Positions 26,919-36,643 of a stretch of DNA of 54,390 nt are shown here, one piece after another. Source of the DNA: a bacterium (GTDB taxonomy: Bacteria > Zhuqueibacterota > Zhuqueibacteria > Zhuqueibacterales > Geothermadaptataceae); contig JAJRYV010000114.1 in the NCBI GenBank assembly GCA_024275575.1, positions 1 through 54,390 of the forward strand, read 5' to 3'. Under the pieces are notes generated by a model. The model ran no database searches, was not told the DNA's origin, and saw nothing but the letters and a program-made list of their open reading frames with translations. Both the position numbers and the translations under genes were made by a program. Positions within the stretch are counted from its first letter, which is position 1, and every line of letters begins with the position of its first letter.

Positions 26919-28133
26919 ATGACTAATATTATCCAGGATAAATCGATCGAGAAAAAAACTGTGGAAAATATCACTGAAAATCCAATCGAAATTTTCTACC
27001 GGCAGGAAGTACACAAAAACATCCACCGGATAGAAAGTGCTTTGAAAGAAATCGCTGCAAAAGGTTTTTTAAAGGACGAACTACGGGCAATCATCAATGG
27101 CTGTATGCAAATTATGGATCTCGGCATGATTCATGGCTACGACGGCGTTGAAGCGATCGCTGAGCTAATGTATGCTGCCGCCCGATACTGTGCTCTCAAC
27201 GGCGAAGAATCGCTGGAAAAAAACAAGAAACGCCTCGATGATGCAATGCAAACATTGCGACAGGTGGTTGAATTATCGGAAGAGAGTTCGGCCAGGTCCT
27301 ACGTTGACGAAACCAATACAAAAATGGATTTTCAGATCGATGACATCATCGCACTCGAAGAGCAGGATGCTGATTCGGAAGAATATATCGTGCCGCTGCG
27401 GAACCGTAAAAGCATCACTGCGGAAAACGAAGACGGCCTTTTTGAAATTAAAGAGTTCACAGCAGTTCGCAAAATCAAAAAAACTGTAGAAAACAGCGAA
27501 CCACAACCGCAGGAACCGGCAACGATTGATGAGAATGAGTTGGCCGCCGAATTTGAGAAAGACGAATCACTGGATGAAGCGTATAATTATCCTGACTACA
27601 TGCAGGCTTTTGAAGAGGGCGAGGTCACAGTAATCGAGAGCACACTCGATGATATCACGCTACAAAAAGTTTTGGCAGACCTCGACCAAATTGAATCTGC
27701 CATTGACAAAATGCAGAAGGGGCAGGATGACAGCGAAACGACAGCTGCGATTCAGGAAATTCGCGAGGCGACGAGTGATTTACGTGCTATTTCCGAGGAA
27801 GAAGCCATGCAGCCCATCGCTGAAATTATTTACCCGATGGAACGCATTGCCAGCGAAAAACTGCGCAGCGAAGTCGCTGCGGAAGCGATCGATGTTTTGC
27901 AGGAATGTACGCGCATTTTACGGGAGTATCTCGATAATCACGAACTGTCTCTTGCGAAACTCACAGCCCTGCGTTCGGAATTCAATTCGAAATTGTTTGT
28001 GGGTGAGCGCAAATCACCGTTTGAATCCATCGTTCTTGATGAATCGGCAGAAGATGAAGATGACCGGGATGAAATTCAGATCATAAAAACACCATTGGTG
28101 TCTAAACTGCGCAAACTCTTCGGTATGTATTAA
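26919..28133 (+). CDS. Pseudo-Hpt protein with two modules
   Basis: The 404-residue soluble acidic protein has an N-terminal helical module (about 20-120) containing MIHGYDGVEAIAEL, closely similar to MIHGFEAVEELA of the 707-residue protein two genes upstream. A C-terminal module (about 250-360) contains EIREATSDLRAIS, similar to EIRNATSALANSA in the FtsZ fusion. Both lack the Hpt histidine, so the three proteins look like products of module duplication and shuffling. There is no membrane segment or catalytic motif. It is the last gene of the unit: 42 bp after the FtsZ gene and followed by a hairpin terminator at 28141. Function is unknown; a scaffold or regulator of the FtsZ-like polymer is inferred. 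Confidence 0.65.
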   Translation: MTNIIQDKSIEKKTVENITENPIEIFYRQEVHKNIHRIESALKEIAAKGFLKDELRAIINGCMQIMDLGMIHGYDGVEAIAELMYAAARYCALNGEESLEKNKKRLDDAMQTLRQVVELSEESSARSYVDETNTKMDFQIDDIIALEEQDADSEEYIVPLRNRKSITAENEDGLFEIKEFTAVRKIKKTVENSEPQPQEPATIDENELAAEFEKDESLDEAYNYPDYMQAFEEGEVTVIESTLDDITLQKVLADLDQIESAIDKMQKGQDDSETTAAIQEIREATSDLRAISEEEAMQPIAEIIYPMERIASEKLRSEVAAEAIDVLQECTRILREYLDNHELSLAKLTALRSEFNSKLFVGERKSPFESIVLDESAEDEDDRDEIQIIKTPLVSKLRKLFGMY

Positions 28134-28140
28134 TGCATTT

Positions 28141-28166
28141 CCGCGACTGAAATCAGAGCGGTTTTT
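28141..28166 (+). terminator. Rho-independent terminator closing the FtsZ-like gene cluster
   Basis: CCGC (28141-28144) pairs with GCGG (28158-28161). Inside this, CTGA (28147-28150) pairs with TCAG (28153-28156). Five T residues follow at 28162-28166. It lies 8 bp after the last pseudo-Hpt gene. Confidence 0.65.
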
Positions 28167-28243
28167 CTCGTCATGTCAGTTGCCCGCAATCTTTTTACTT
28201 CCATTTCAAGTCATTCCACACTAAAACAGCCTGCCATATTGGG

Positions 28244-28272
28244 TTGACTCTTTTTGAAATAATCGGTATTAT
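28244..28272 (+). promoter_or_regulatory. Sigma70-type promoter of guaB
   Basis: TTGACT (28244-28249) and TATTAT (28267-28272) are separated by 17 bp, a near-consensus promoter. Transcription would begin near 28279 and leave a leader of about 150 nt before guaB. The leader includes a possible small hairpin (CCCCG...CGGGC, about 28298-28320), but no riboswitch family was recognised. Confidence 0.8.
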
Positions 28273-28395
28273 CAGCAATTCTTTTTGCAAAGGAAATTCC
28301 CCGCAAGTCCATTTCGGGCAAAACCGGTGTATCACAAAAACCTTTTTGCGATAAATCTCATGAGAGCAGGAAAACAATCTGCGTCGGCAAATTAA

Positions 28396-29904
<1,509 letters not shown>

Positions 29905-29965
29905 CCTTGGCTGCAAACAGGGTTTTAAATCAGGTGTGAACATCAGGGGGATTGGTGATAGTGGT

Positions 29966-30036
29966 AAAAAAAGAACCGGGGCGGCTCATCAGGAATTAGG
30001 GGGAGTTACCTTCTGAGTCTATCGCACCCGGTTCTT
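29966..30036 (-). terminator. Long-loop terminator of rpsT
   Basis: A perfect 10-bp inverted repeat, AAGAACCGGG (29971-29980) and CCCGGTTCTT (30027-30036), encloses 46 nt. Read on the minus strand it follows rpsT and ends in seven T residues (A run at 29966-29972). The unusually long loop could fold further. It may also lower read-through from guaB, although there is no T run in that direction. Confidence 0.65.
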
Positions 30037-30058
30037 GTATATTCTTGAAATTAGCCGA

Positions 30059-30313
30059 TCAGGCTAAAGAGTTGACAAGTTTTGTCAATCTCGATTTCTG
30101 GTTTGCGGCTTTATTCTTATGAATTATTTTTTTACTCGCGATTTTATCGAGAATACTCACAGCTTTAAGGAGTTTTTCGTTGCCTTCCGTCGCCGTGGTT
30201 GCAGCCAAAACATCTTTGATGGCATTTTTCATGCATGTCTTGTAATGTTTATTCCGCATGCGTTGTCGTTCGTTTATCTGAATCCGTTTAATAGCCGATT
30301 TATGATGCGCCAT
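30059..30313 (-). CDS. rpsT: 30S ribosomal protein S20
   Basis: The 84-residue, lysine/arginine-rich helical protein begins MAHHKSAIKRIQINERQRMRN, as S20 proteins do, and ends KAANQKSRLTKLVNSLA. It binds 16S rRNA early in assembly of the small subunit. It is a single gene with its own promoter (30366-30394) and terminator, convergent with guaB. Confidence 0.97.
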   Translation of the reverse strand: MAHHKSAIKRIQINERQRMRNKHYKTCMKNAIKDVLAATTATEGNEKLLKAVSILDKIASKKIIHKNKAANQKSRLTKLVNSLA

Positions 30314-30365
30314 TTATTCTCTCATGATAAATATTGAAACCATTTATACCATTTTTGCAGTGCTG

Positions 30366-30394
30366 AATATATTGAATCGGAATGATTTTGTCAA
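30366..30394 (-). promoter_or_regulatory. Sigma70-type promoter of rpsT
   Basis: On the minus strand TTGACA (30394-30389) and TATATT (30371-30366) are separated by 17 bp, essentially consensus. Transcription would begin near 30359, about 45 nt before the rpsT start codon, as expected for a highly expressed ribosomal protein gene. Confidence 0.85.
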
Positions 30395-30447
30395 TAGTAA
30401 ATTTATATCTTTTTAAAAAAAACTGCTGGTGTGCTCAATGATAAGTC

Positions 30448-30589
30448 TCTGTTCAGCCCAGGTATGCTCGTCACAGATTTAAACTGAGATGCTCACACAT
30501 CAGGGAACCCGCCGATGGGATCGATTGACGGGATTCTACTGATTGCCAGGTGAGAAGGGAATTCCGCCAGGCGGCAATAGCTGAACAGA
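30448..30589. ncRNA. Candidate structured RNA of about 140 nt, class unknown
   Basis: This gene-free stretch contains nested complementary segments. A perfect 10-bp outer stem, TCTGTTCAGC (30448-30457) with GCTGAACAGA (30580-30589), encloses two helices. Helix A joins ATCAG (30499-30503) to CTGAT (30539-30543), with GAACCCG pairing to CGGGATTC and an inner CGAT-GGG-ATCG hairpin. Helix B joins ATTGCC (30542-30547) to GGCAAT (30573-30578). Together they suggest a multibranched RNA. Strand is undecided; an eight-T run downstream on the minus strand (30415-30422) slightly favours minus. It lies between the rpsT and STAS promoters, so it is not simply a leader of either. It fits no riboswitch, SRP, tmRNA or RNase P motif that I can recognise. 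Confidence 0.4.
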
Positions 30590-30642
30590 TGTAGTTTTCA
30601 CCTTTTCTTCCTGTTGCTTCTGGTCATCTGCGATTATTTTTC

Positions 30643-30671
30643 TTGACTTTTTATGGCTTTTATACTACAAT
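30643..30671 (+). promoter_or_regulatory. Sigma70-type promoter of the STAS/phosphatase operon
   Basis: TTGACT (30643-30648) and TACAAT (30666-30671) are separated by exactly 17 bp. Transcription would begin near 30678, about 60 nt before the STAS start codon. The same -35 word is used at guaB. Confidence 0.8.
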
Positions 30672-30737
30672 GAAAATCAATTAAAACATAGAGTTCTATG
30701 AGACAATCAATATAATATCGTTACTTTGGAGGATGGG

Positions 30738-31076
30738 ATGAAGCTTAAAACTGAGATGGTTGGCGATGTAGCCGTTATCAAACTCGATGGAAAATTGATG
30801 GGAGGCCCGCCAGCATCAGAAGTCATTCGCAACGAGGTTTACAACGTCCTAAATGGAAATACAAAGAAGATTGTTTTCGATATGGAAAAAGTAACACGCA
30901 TGAATAGTTCAGGTCTGGGCATCCTGATCTCTAATTTGTCTTCCATTAAAAACCAAGGCGGCGAGCTCAAACTGGCGGCCTTGAATGAGAACATGAAGGG
31001 CATTCTGGTGATGACAAAACTCAACACGATTTTTGATATTACGGCAACCGCTGCCGATGCTGCAAACAGCTTTTAA
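30738..31076 (+). CDS. STAS-domain anti-sigma factor antagonist
   Basis: The 112-residue single STAS domain contains IVFDMEKVTRMNSSGLGIL, in which S57 or S58 is the residue phosphorylated by an anti-sigma kinase in SpoIIAA/RsbV proteins. When dephosphorylated the family sequesters the anti-sigma factor. GGAGG at 30728-30732 fixes ATG 30738. A SpoIIE-type phosphatase gene follows after 17 bp, making a partner-switching pair. No RsbW-like kinase is encoded nearby, so the third partner must be elsewhere. Confidence 0.92.
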   Translation: MKLKTEMVGDVAVIKLDGKLMGGPPASEVIRNEVYNVLNGNTKKIVFDMEKVTRMNSSGLGILISNLSSIKNQGGELKLAALNENMKGILVMTKLNTIFDITATAADAANSF

Positions 31077-31093
31077 GCGCAGGGTGGCAAGAT

Positions 31094-31531
31094 TTGAAGT
31101 TTTATGAAAATCAGGTTCAACGCCTTTCAGATATCAAAATAAAGTTTTCCGGTTTAAATTATAAAGAGATTCTTTTTCAAACATTTTGTGAAGATTTAAA
31201 AACCAGTATGGGAGCTGATTCAGCTCTCTTTTTTTTATATAAAACCCCCGCAGGTTCAAAACCGTTTTTGGAAATCTATCCCCCCGGTTTTTTACCCGAC
31301 AAAGATAGCCACCTCTCATTGAAGGCGACCGATCGTCTGCTCGCCTATATTGAAAAAATCCACGGTCATATTTTAACTTTTTCCGAATATGCAGCCTCAC
31401 CTTTTTTCCGCTTTGGTTTACCATTTAGTGAAAGTGAATCCTGTCTGATTCTAACTTTGAAAAACCGGAAAAAATGGATCGGTATTTTCGTACTCATTTT
31501 TGGAATAAAAAAACAGGTGAGCACGGATTAA
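31094..31531 (+). CDS. GAF-like N-terminal fragment of the split phosphatase
   Basis: If translation stops at TAA 31529, this 145-residue GAF-like protein is what the first ribosomes make. The remainder could start at GTG 31568 (MKLVKDDWKNAG), which has no good ribosome site but would still carry a GAF and the whole phosphatase domain. A partly functional two-piece arrangement is therefore conceivable here, unlike in the split kinase. Confidence 0.5.
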   Translation: MKFYENQVQRLSDIKIKFSGLNYKEILFQTFCEDLKTSMGADSALFFLYKTPAGSKPFLEIYPPGFLPDKDSHLSLKATDRLLAYIEKIHGHILTFSEYAASPFFRFGLPFSESESCLILTLKNRKKWIGIFVLIFGIKKQVSTD

Positions 31532-32839
31532 ATCGCGACCAATTGGCCAGACCTGTCGAAACTCGCCGTGAAACTCGTCAAAGACGACTGGAAAAATGCC
31601 GGCGTGCATTTCGAAATCGTCGAGCGTGATACGTTGTTGAAAATCGCATTAAAATTGAGCTCTTCTTTAAAGGTCGAACACATTCTGGAACAAATGGTCA
31701 TCGCTTTGCAAAAGGTCGTGCCGTTTAATATGGCCGTGATATTTTTAATCAATCAGGAAACTGGAGAGTTCGACTACAAAATTGCGCATGGATTTAGCGA
31801 AGATGCACGCAGAAAATTGCATTTAAAACTCAACCAAGGGGTGACGGGATGGGTCGCACAAACCGGAAAAGCGATCATCATTCCCAACGTCAAAAAACAC
31901 CCACGCTACGTCGAAGTGGATTTGCGTGTGAAAAGCGAAGTATCGGTGCCGATAACCATCGGTGCCAAGACCATCGGCGTTTTCACTTTGAGCAGCAAAT
32001 ATTTGTATGCATTCAATCAAAAGCAACTGAAGATGCTGCAGGCATTTGCCAGTTCGGCCAGTATTGCCTTGCAGAATGCCCGTCTCTACCGGCAGACGCT
32101 GCAAAAACGGGAAATCGATAAAGACCTGCAAGTCGCCAAACAAATTCAGAAAGCGTTGCTGCAGCGGCGTTTGCCCAATTCGCGCAGGCTCCATTTTTCA
32201 GCTTACAATAAACCAAGCAAACAGGTCGGCGGCGATTTATACAACGTCATCCAGTTGACCCATGGAAAAATTGCGCTCTCCGTGGGTGATATCGCCGGTA
32301 AAGGTGTTTCGGGCGCTATTCTCATGGCGACGCTGCAGGCGATATACCGCACTGAAATCCGGCGAGACCTCGAGGCCGACGCCTTGCTCGATCTGGTAAA
32401 CCAGCAATTTGCCGAAACCATCGAAGTTGGTCGTTTCGCTACTTTTTTTCATTCGCTGATTTACCCGGATGAGAGAAAAATAGAATATTGCAGTGCCGGG
32501 CATAATCCGGCAGTTGTCATGCATGAAAATGGCAAATATGAATTGCTCGAAGCCACGGGAATCATCCTTGGATTGACAAAAGACGCCAATTATTCGAAAA
32601 AAAATGTTGCGTTTGAACCAGGAGATGTGTTAGTTGCATATTCCGATGGCGTCACTGAAGCTGAAAATAAAAATGATGAACAGTTTGGTTTAAAAAACCT
32701 GCTGACAGCAATAAAACAGGCGAAAAACCAGAACCCGACCGGGATAAAAAAGCATATCTTGAATAACCTGCGAGATTTTAGCGCCCAAACAGCGCACCAG
32801 GATGATATTACAATCGTAGTTGCAAAGTATATAAAATGA
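31094..32839 (+). pseudogene. GAF-SpoIIE (PP2C) phosphatase split by an in-frame TAA
   Basis: The frame is open for 582 codons except TAA at 31529-31531 (codon 146). The first part is a GAF-like domain (GADSALFFLYKTP to KWIGIFVLIFG). After the stop, coherent sequence (NWPDLSKLAVKLVKDDW) leads into a second GAF domain (LSSSLKVEHILEQM to SASIALQNARLY) and a SpoIIE/RsbU phosphatase domain. That domain carries QVGGDLYNV, LSVGDIAGKGVSGA, YCSAGHNPAVV, YSDGVTEA and HQDDITIVV, with all metal-binding Asp present. It should dephosphorylate the STAS protein encoded upstream. The start is TTG 31094 with AGGGTGG upstream. CAA to TAA explains the break. The last bases overlap the ligase start codon. Confidence 0.75.
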
Positions 32840-34350
32840 AAGATGGCCAATCCATTGTTGATATCCTGTATGAAACCGCAAAAAACTGTGGCAGCAAAAC
32901 AGCTTTAATCTATCAGGATCAATCTTATTCTTATGATGCGTTTATTACACACGTAGAGGAGGTTGCAGCAGGGATTGATGCCCTGGGCTTGCGACGCGGC
33001 ATGCGCGCCGCGATTATGCTGCCCAACACACCGGAATATGCCTTCCTTTATTTTGCCCTGATGCGTCAGGGGATCGAAATCATTCCACTCAATATTCTCC
33101 TTAAAAGCACTGAATTAAATCATATCCTCGGCGATTCTGAAGCCCACGCTATCATTGCATGGGATCGCTTTGCTAACGTCATCATTCCTGCAGTGGAAGA
33201 CCTCGACAATTGCAAATATCAACTCTATATCGGTGATTCGACCCCACAGGGTGGCATCAATCTCGGTGAAATCTGGCGAAAAAACCGACCGGTGCCGGCA
33301 CGCGCAGAGATTAATTCTGAAGACATCGCCTTGATTTTTTATTCCGCCGGCATCGGTGGCCAAGCGCGCGGCGCGACACATACGAATGAAAGCCTGGTCC
33401 TGACCGTGCAAAGCATCGCTGAAACTTTTCTTTTTAGCCACACCGATACCGTGCTCGCCGCGCTGCCGCTCTTTAACACCCTGGGTATGATCGTCGCGAT
33501 GATTGTTCCTCTCGCAGTTGGTGCAATTTTCGTTTTGCATCCGAAGTTTGAAAGCAGTAAAGTTGTGCATGCACTGTCGCAAAATCAGGTGACGGTGTTG
33601 CCGGGTGTGCCCTCGATCTTCGATTCCATCCTCGGTGATTTGCCGGAAAATGCTGAGAATCTCAAGCTGCGCCTTTGCATCTCCAGCGGTGCCCCGCTCT
33701 CGCAACAATCATTTTTTCATATTAAAAATAGATTGAATGTGCCCATCATCGAAGGTTATGGCCTGTCAGAATGTTCACCACTCGTGGCGGCAAACCGCAT
33801 TTACCGCGAACAAAAATACGGCACCGTGGGTTGGCCACTGCCTGAAGTCGATCTGAAAATTGTCGATGATCAGCAACAGCAGGTTGCCCCGGGAGATATC
33901 GGTGAAATCATGATCCGCAGCAAACAGGTAATGAAATATTACCTTAATCGGCCGGAAGCAACGAAATCGGTTTTTCACCGGGGATGGCTGAATACCGGCG
34001 ATGTCGGAAAAATTGATTCAGACGGTTATTTGTGCCTTGTCGACCGGAAAAAGGATTTGATCTTACGCGGCGGGTTTCACGTTTACCCGAAAGAAATCGA
34101 GATTATTTTAAATGCGCATCCAAAAGTTTTGCAATCAGCGGTTATTGGCGATACTTCAGGGAATTCAAACGAACAAATTACTGCATTTATCGTCGTGAAA
34201 CCCGGACGGAAAACCGGGATAGAAGAAATACGCGAGTACTGTCTCGATAAAATGGCGGCATACAAATGTCCTGATCAGGTCAAGTTTCTCGCTCGGCTCC
34301 CACGCAGCAGTTCAGGTAAAATCTTAAAAAGGGCATTGCGTGATAGCTGA
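32836..34350 (+). CDS. AMP-forming acyl-CoA synthetase family protein with altered P-loop
   Basis: The 504-residue protein has the ANL-superfamily fold of fatty acid-CoA ligases. YGLSECSPLVAAN (near 307), GWLNTGDVGKIDSDGYL, VDRKKDLILRGGFHVYPKEIE and the C-terminal catalytic Lys in SSSGKILKRAL are normal. The ATP phosphate-binding loop, usually YTSGTTGxPKG, here reads YSAGIGGQARGA (about 168-179): two Thr and the Lys are replaced. It may have reduced or changed adenylation activity. Its ATG overlaps the phosphatase stop (ATGA), so it belongs to the STAS/phosphatase transcript, an uncommon partner for such a system. Confidence 0.85.
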   Translation: MKDGQSIVDILYETAKNCGSKTALIYQDQSYSYDAFITHVEEVAAGIDALGLRRGMRAAIMLPNTPEYAFLYFALMRQGIEIIPLNILLKSTELNHILGDSEAHAIIAWDRFANVIIPAVEDLDNCKYQLYIGDSTPQGGINLGEIWRKNRPVPARAEINSEDIALIFYSAGIGGQARGATHTNESLVLTVQSIAETFLFSHTDTVLAALPLFNTLGMIVAMIVPLAVGAIFVLHPKFESSKVVHALSQNQVTVLPGVPSIFDSILGDLPENAENLKLRLCISSGAPLSQQSFFHIKNRLNVPIIEGYGLSECSPLVAANRIYREQKYGTVGWPLPEVDLKIVDDQQQQVAPGDIGEIMIRSKQVMKYYLNRPEATKSVFHRGWLNTGDVGKIDSDGYLCLVDRKKDLILRGGFHVYPKEIEIILNAHPKVLQSAVIGDTSGNSNEQITAFIVVKPGRKTGIEEIREYCLDKMAAYKCPDQVKFLARLPRSSSGKILKRALRDS

Positions 34351-34523
34351 TTCGCGCGTAAAAAAAACTGTGAAAATTTTCCGAACTGCGGACAAAACTG
34401 CCGGGATCTCACAATGATTTTGATGGTTGTTTGAATTTTGAAGAGATATTTTTTTGCGATGAAAACAAGAACATATAACTAAATTTCTGACGATTAAAAC
34501 CTGTGTAAGCAGGGGAGGCCATT

Positions 34524-36605
34524 TTGAAAGAGTATTCAACAGAAATGATCAGAAACGTCGCTCTCATTTCCCACGCGACTGTCGGTAAAACGTCCCTCGC
34601 AGAAGCTATGCTGTTTTCAGCAAAAGCCATCAATCGTATGGGCACCATCGATGACGGCTCAACAGCTTCCGATTACCACCAGGATGAAATTGACCGCAAG
34701 TTTTCAATTTCTACAACCCTGCTGCATTGCGAGTGGAAAGATTGTAAAATAAATATCGTTGATACCCCTGGTTATTCCGATTTCGTCGGTGAAGTTGTCG
34801 GCGCGCTCGGCGTGGTGGAAACGGCAGTGGTTCTGGTCAATGCAGTCGCCGGTGTGGAAGTCGGCACAGAAATGAATTTTAAATATGTCACCAGTAAAAA
34901 TGTATCGAGCGTGTTTTTTATCAACCTCTGCGACCGCGAACACTCCAATTTTGATGCTGCTGTGGCCAGTATTCAGGAATCGTTCGGTAATAAAGCAATC
35001 CCGGTGCAAATCGCTGTTAACTGCGGTGAAGGATTTAATAAAATCATCGATTTGCTGGCGATGAAACTGATCACATTTGACGATAAAGGCGCAGCCGCTG
35101 TTGGCGATATTCCTGCAGATTTGCAGGACCAGGCAGATACTGCCCACGAAACACTCATCGAAGCAATCGCTGAAGCGGATGATGATTTACTGGAAAAATT
35201 TCTCGAAGAAGGTGAACTCTCACCGGAAGATATCATCAACGGTTTACGTAATGGCATCAGCAGTGGTGTGGTTTCACCAATTCTGGCCGGTGCGGCCGGG
35301 CAGGCAAAGGGTTCTGAACAATTGCTCGATTTTATCGCCACCTATTGTCCCTCACCGCAAAAACATACGGAGATTACCGGCACCGATGTCAGCGGTGAAA
35401 ATGAAGTTAAGCTTCCTGCCACTTCTGAGGCCTCCCTTGCAGCGCAGGTTTTTAAAACCATGTCGGAACAGCATCTTGGTGAATTAACCTTTTTTCGCGT
35501 CTTCTCCGGCCGCATCCAGGCGAGTTCGGAGATTTTTAATTCAACCCGCAACAAAGCGGAAAAGATTGGCCAGCTTTACGTGATGAACGGCAAAAAACGC
35601 CTTGACGTGCCAGCTGTTGCTGCCGGTGATATCGGCGCCGCGGTGAAACTGAAGGATACGCACACCGGCAATACACTTTGTCTGAAAAGCAAACAAATCC
35701 TGTTGCCGGAAATCGATTTTCCCAAACCTGTTATCCGCACTGCTATCGAACCGAAGAAAAAAGGTGAAGAAGATAAAATCGCCACCGGGCTGGCAACGCT
35801 GCACGAAGAAGACCCGACCTTTATCATCACCGTCGATCCTGAATTGCACCAGACAATATTAGCCGGACAAGGTGAGCTGCATCTTGATATTATCATCCGT
35901 AAACTGCAAGAGAAGTATCACACTGAAGTTGAACTCATCGAACCGAAAATCCCCTACCGTGAGACGATTCGCAAGAAAACCGAAGGCCAGAGCAAATACA
36001 AAAAACAGAGTGGTGGCCGTGGACAGTACGGCGATGTTCACCTGCGCATCGAACCGATGCAGCGTGGTGAGGGTTTTGAATTTGCCAATGAAATCGTCGG
36101 TGGCGTCGTTCCCGGAAAATATATCCCTGCAGTAGAAAAAGGCGTCAAAGAAGCGATGGTAAGCGGTGTTATCTCCGGCTGTCAGGTCGTCGATGTTAAA
36201 GTCGCCCTGTACTACGGTAGTTATCACACGGTCGATTCTTCCGATATGGCCTTTAAAATCGCCGCTTCGATGGGTTTTCGCAAGCTTTTTAAAGAGGCTG
36301 ATCCGGTTTTGCTCGAACCGATTTATAACATTGAAGTTCGCGTTCCCGAGGAATATATGGGCGATGTGATGGGGGATATTTCCAGCCGTCGCGGCAAGAT
36401 TGCCGGGATGGCTGCTGAAGGAAAATTTCAGGTGATCAAAGCTCAGGTTCCATTGGCGGAATTGTATAAATATTCAACGACGTTGCGTTCCATCACCCAG
36501 GGCAGGGGCATTCACAGCCGTGAATTTTCCCATTATGAAGAAACCCCGCGTGAGGTGCAACAGAAAATTATGGCAGCCTACGAAGCCGAAAGAGAGAATA
36601 ATTAA
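34524..36605 (+). CDS. Elongation factor G-like GTPase (EF-G2 type)
   Basis: The 693-residue protein has the full five-domain EF-G layout, ending in GRGIHSREFSHYEETP. The GTPase motifs are unusual. The P-loop is HATVGKT; switch II is DTPGYSDF, with Tyr where translocating EF-G has the catalytic His; and the base-recognition motif NKxD reads NLCD (133-136), lacking Lys. Tyr in switch II is known in EF-G2 paralogues; the NLCD change is odder. It is likely an accessory paralogue, while a canonical fusA should exist elsewhere. The start is TTG 34524 with GGGGAGG at good distance. It is followed by a terminator. Confidence 0.88.
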   Translation: MKEYSTEMIRNVALISHATVGKTSLAEAMLFSAKAINRMGTIDDGSTASDYHQDEIDRKFSISTTLLHCEWKDCKINIVDTPGYSDFVGEVVGALGVVETAVVLVNAVAGVEVGTEMNFKYVTSKNVSSVFFINLCDREHSNFDAAVASIQESFGNKAIPVQIAVNCGEGFNKIIDLLAMKLITFDDKGAAAVGDIPADLQDQADTAHETLIEAIAEADDDLLEKFLEEGELSPEDIINGLRNGISSGVVSPILAGAAGQAKGSEQLLDFIATYCPSPQKHTEITGTDVSGENEVKLPATSEASLAAQVFKTMSEQHLGELTFFRVFSGRIQASSEIFNSTRNKAEKIGQLYVMNGKKRLDVPAVAAGDIGAAVKLKDTHTGNTLCLKSKQILLPEIDFPKPVIRTAIEPKKKGEEDKIATGLATLHEEDPTFIITVDPELHQTILAGQGELHLDIIIRKLQEKYHTEVELIEPKIPYRETIRKKTEGQSKYKKQSGGRGQYGDVHLRIEPMQRGEGFEFANEIVGGVVPGKYIPAVEKGVKEAMVSGVISGCQVVDVKVALYYGSYHTVDSSDMAFKIAASMGFRKLFKEADPVLLEPIYNIEVRVPEEYMGDVMGDISSRRGKIAGMAAEGKFQVIKAQVPLAELYKYSTTLRSITQGRGIHSREFSHYEETPREVQQKIMAAYEAERENN

Positions 36606-36610
36606 ACTTC

Positions 36611-36643
36611 AAATAGCCCTGTAGCCAACGGGGCTATTTTTTA
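36611..36643 (+). terminator. Rho-independent terminator after the EF-G-like gene
   Basis: AAATAGCCC (36611-36619) and GGGCTATTT (36631-36639) form a 9-bp stem with an 11-nt loop, followed by TTTT and TTATT. It lies 5 bp after the stop codon and touches the end of mazG, which it may also terminate from the other side. Confidence 0.85.

Noticed and set aside
30448-30589. 6S RNA assignment for the structured region
   Set aside because: A minus-strand word (TTTAAATCTGTGACGA) resembles part of the enterobacterial 6S sequence, but the helices are branched rather than a single rod with a central bubble, so the likeness is probably chance.
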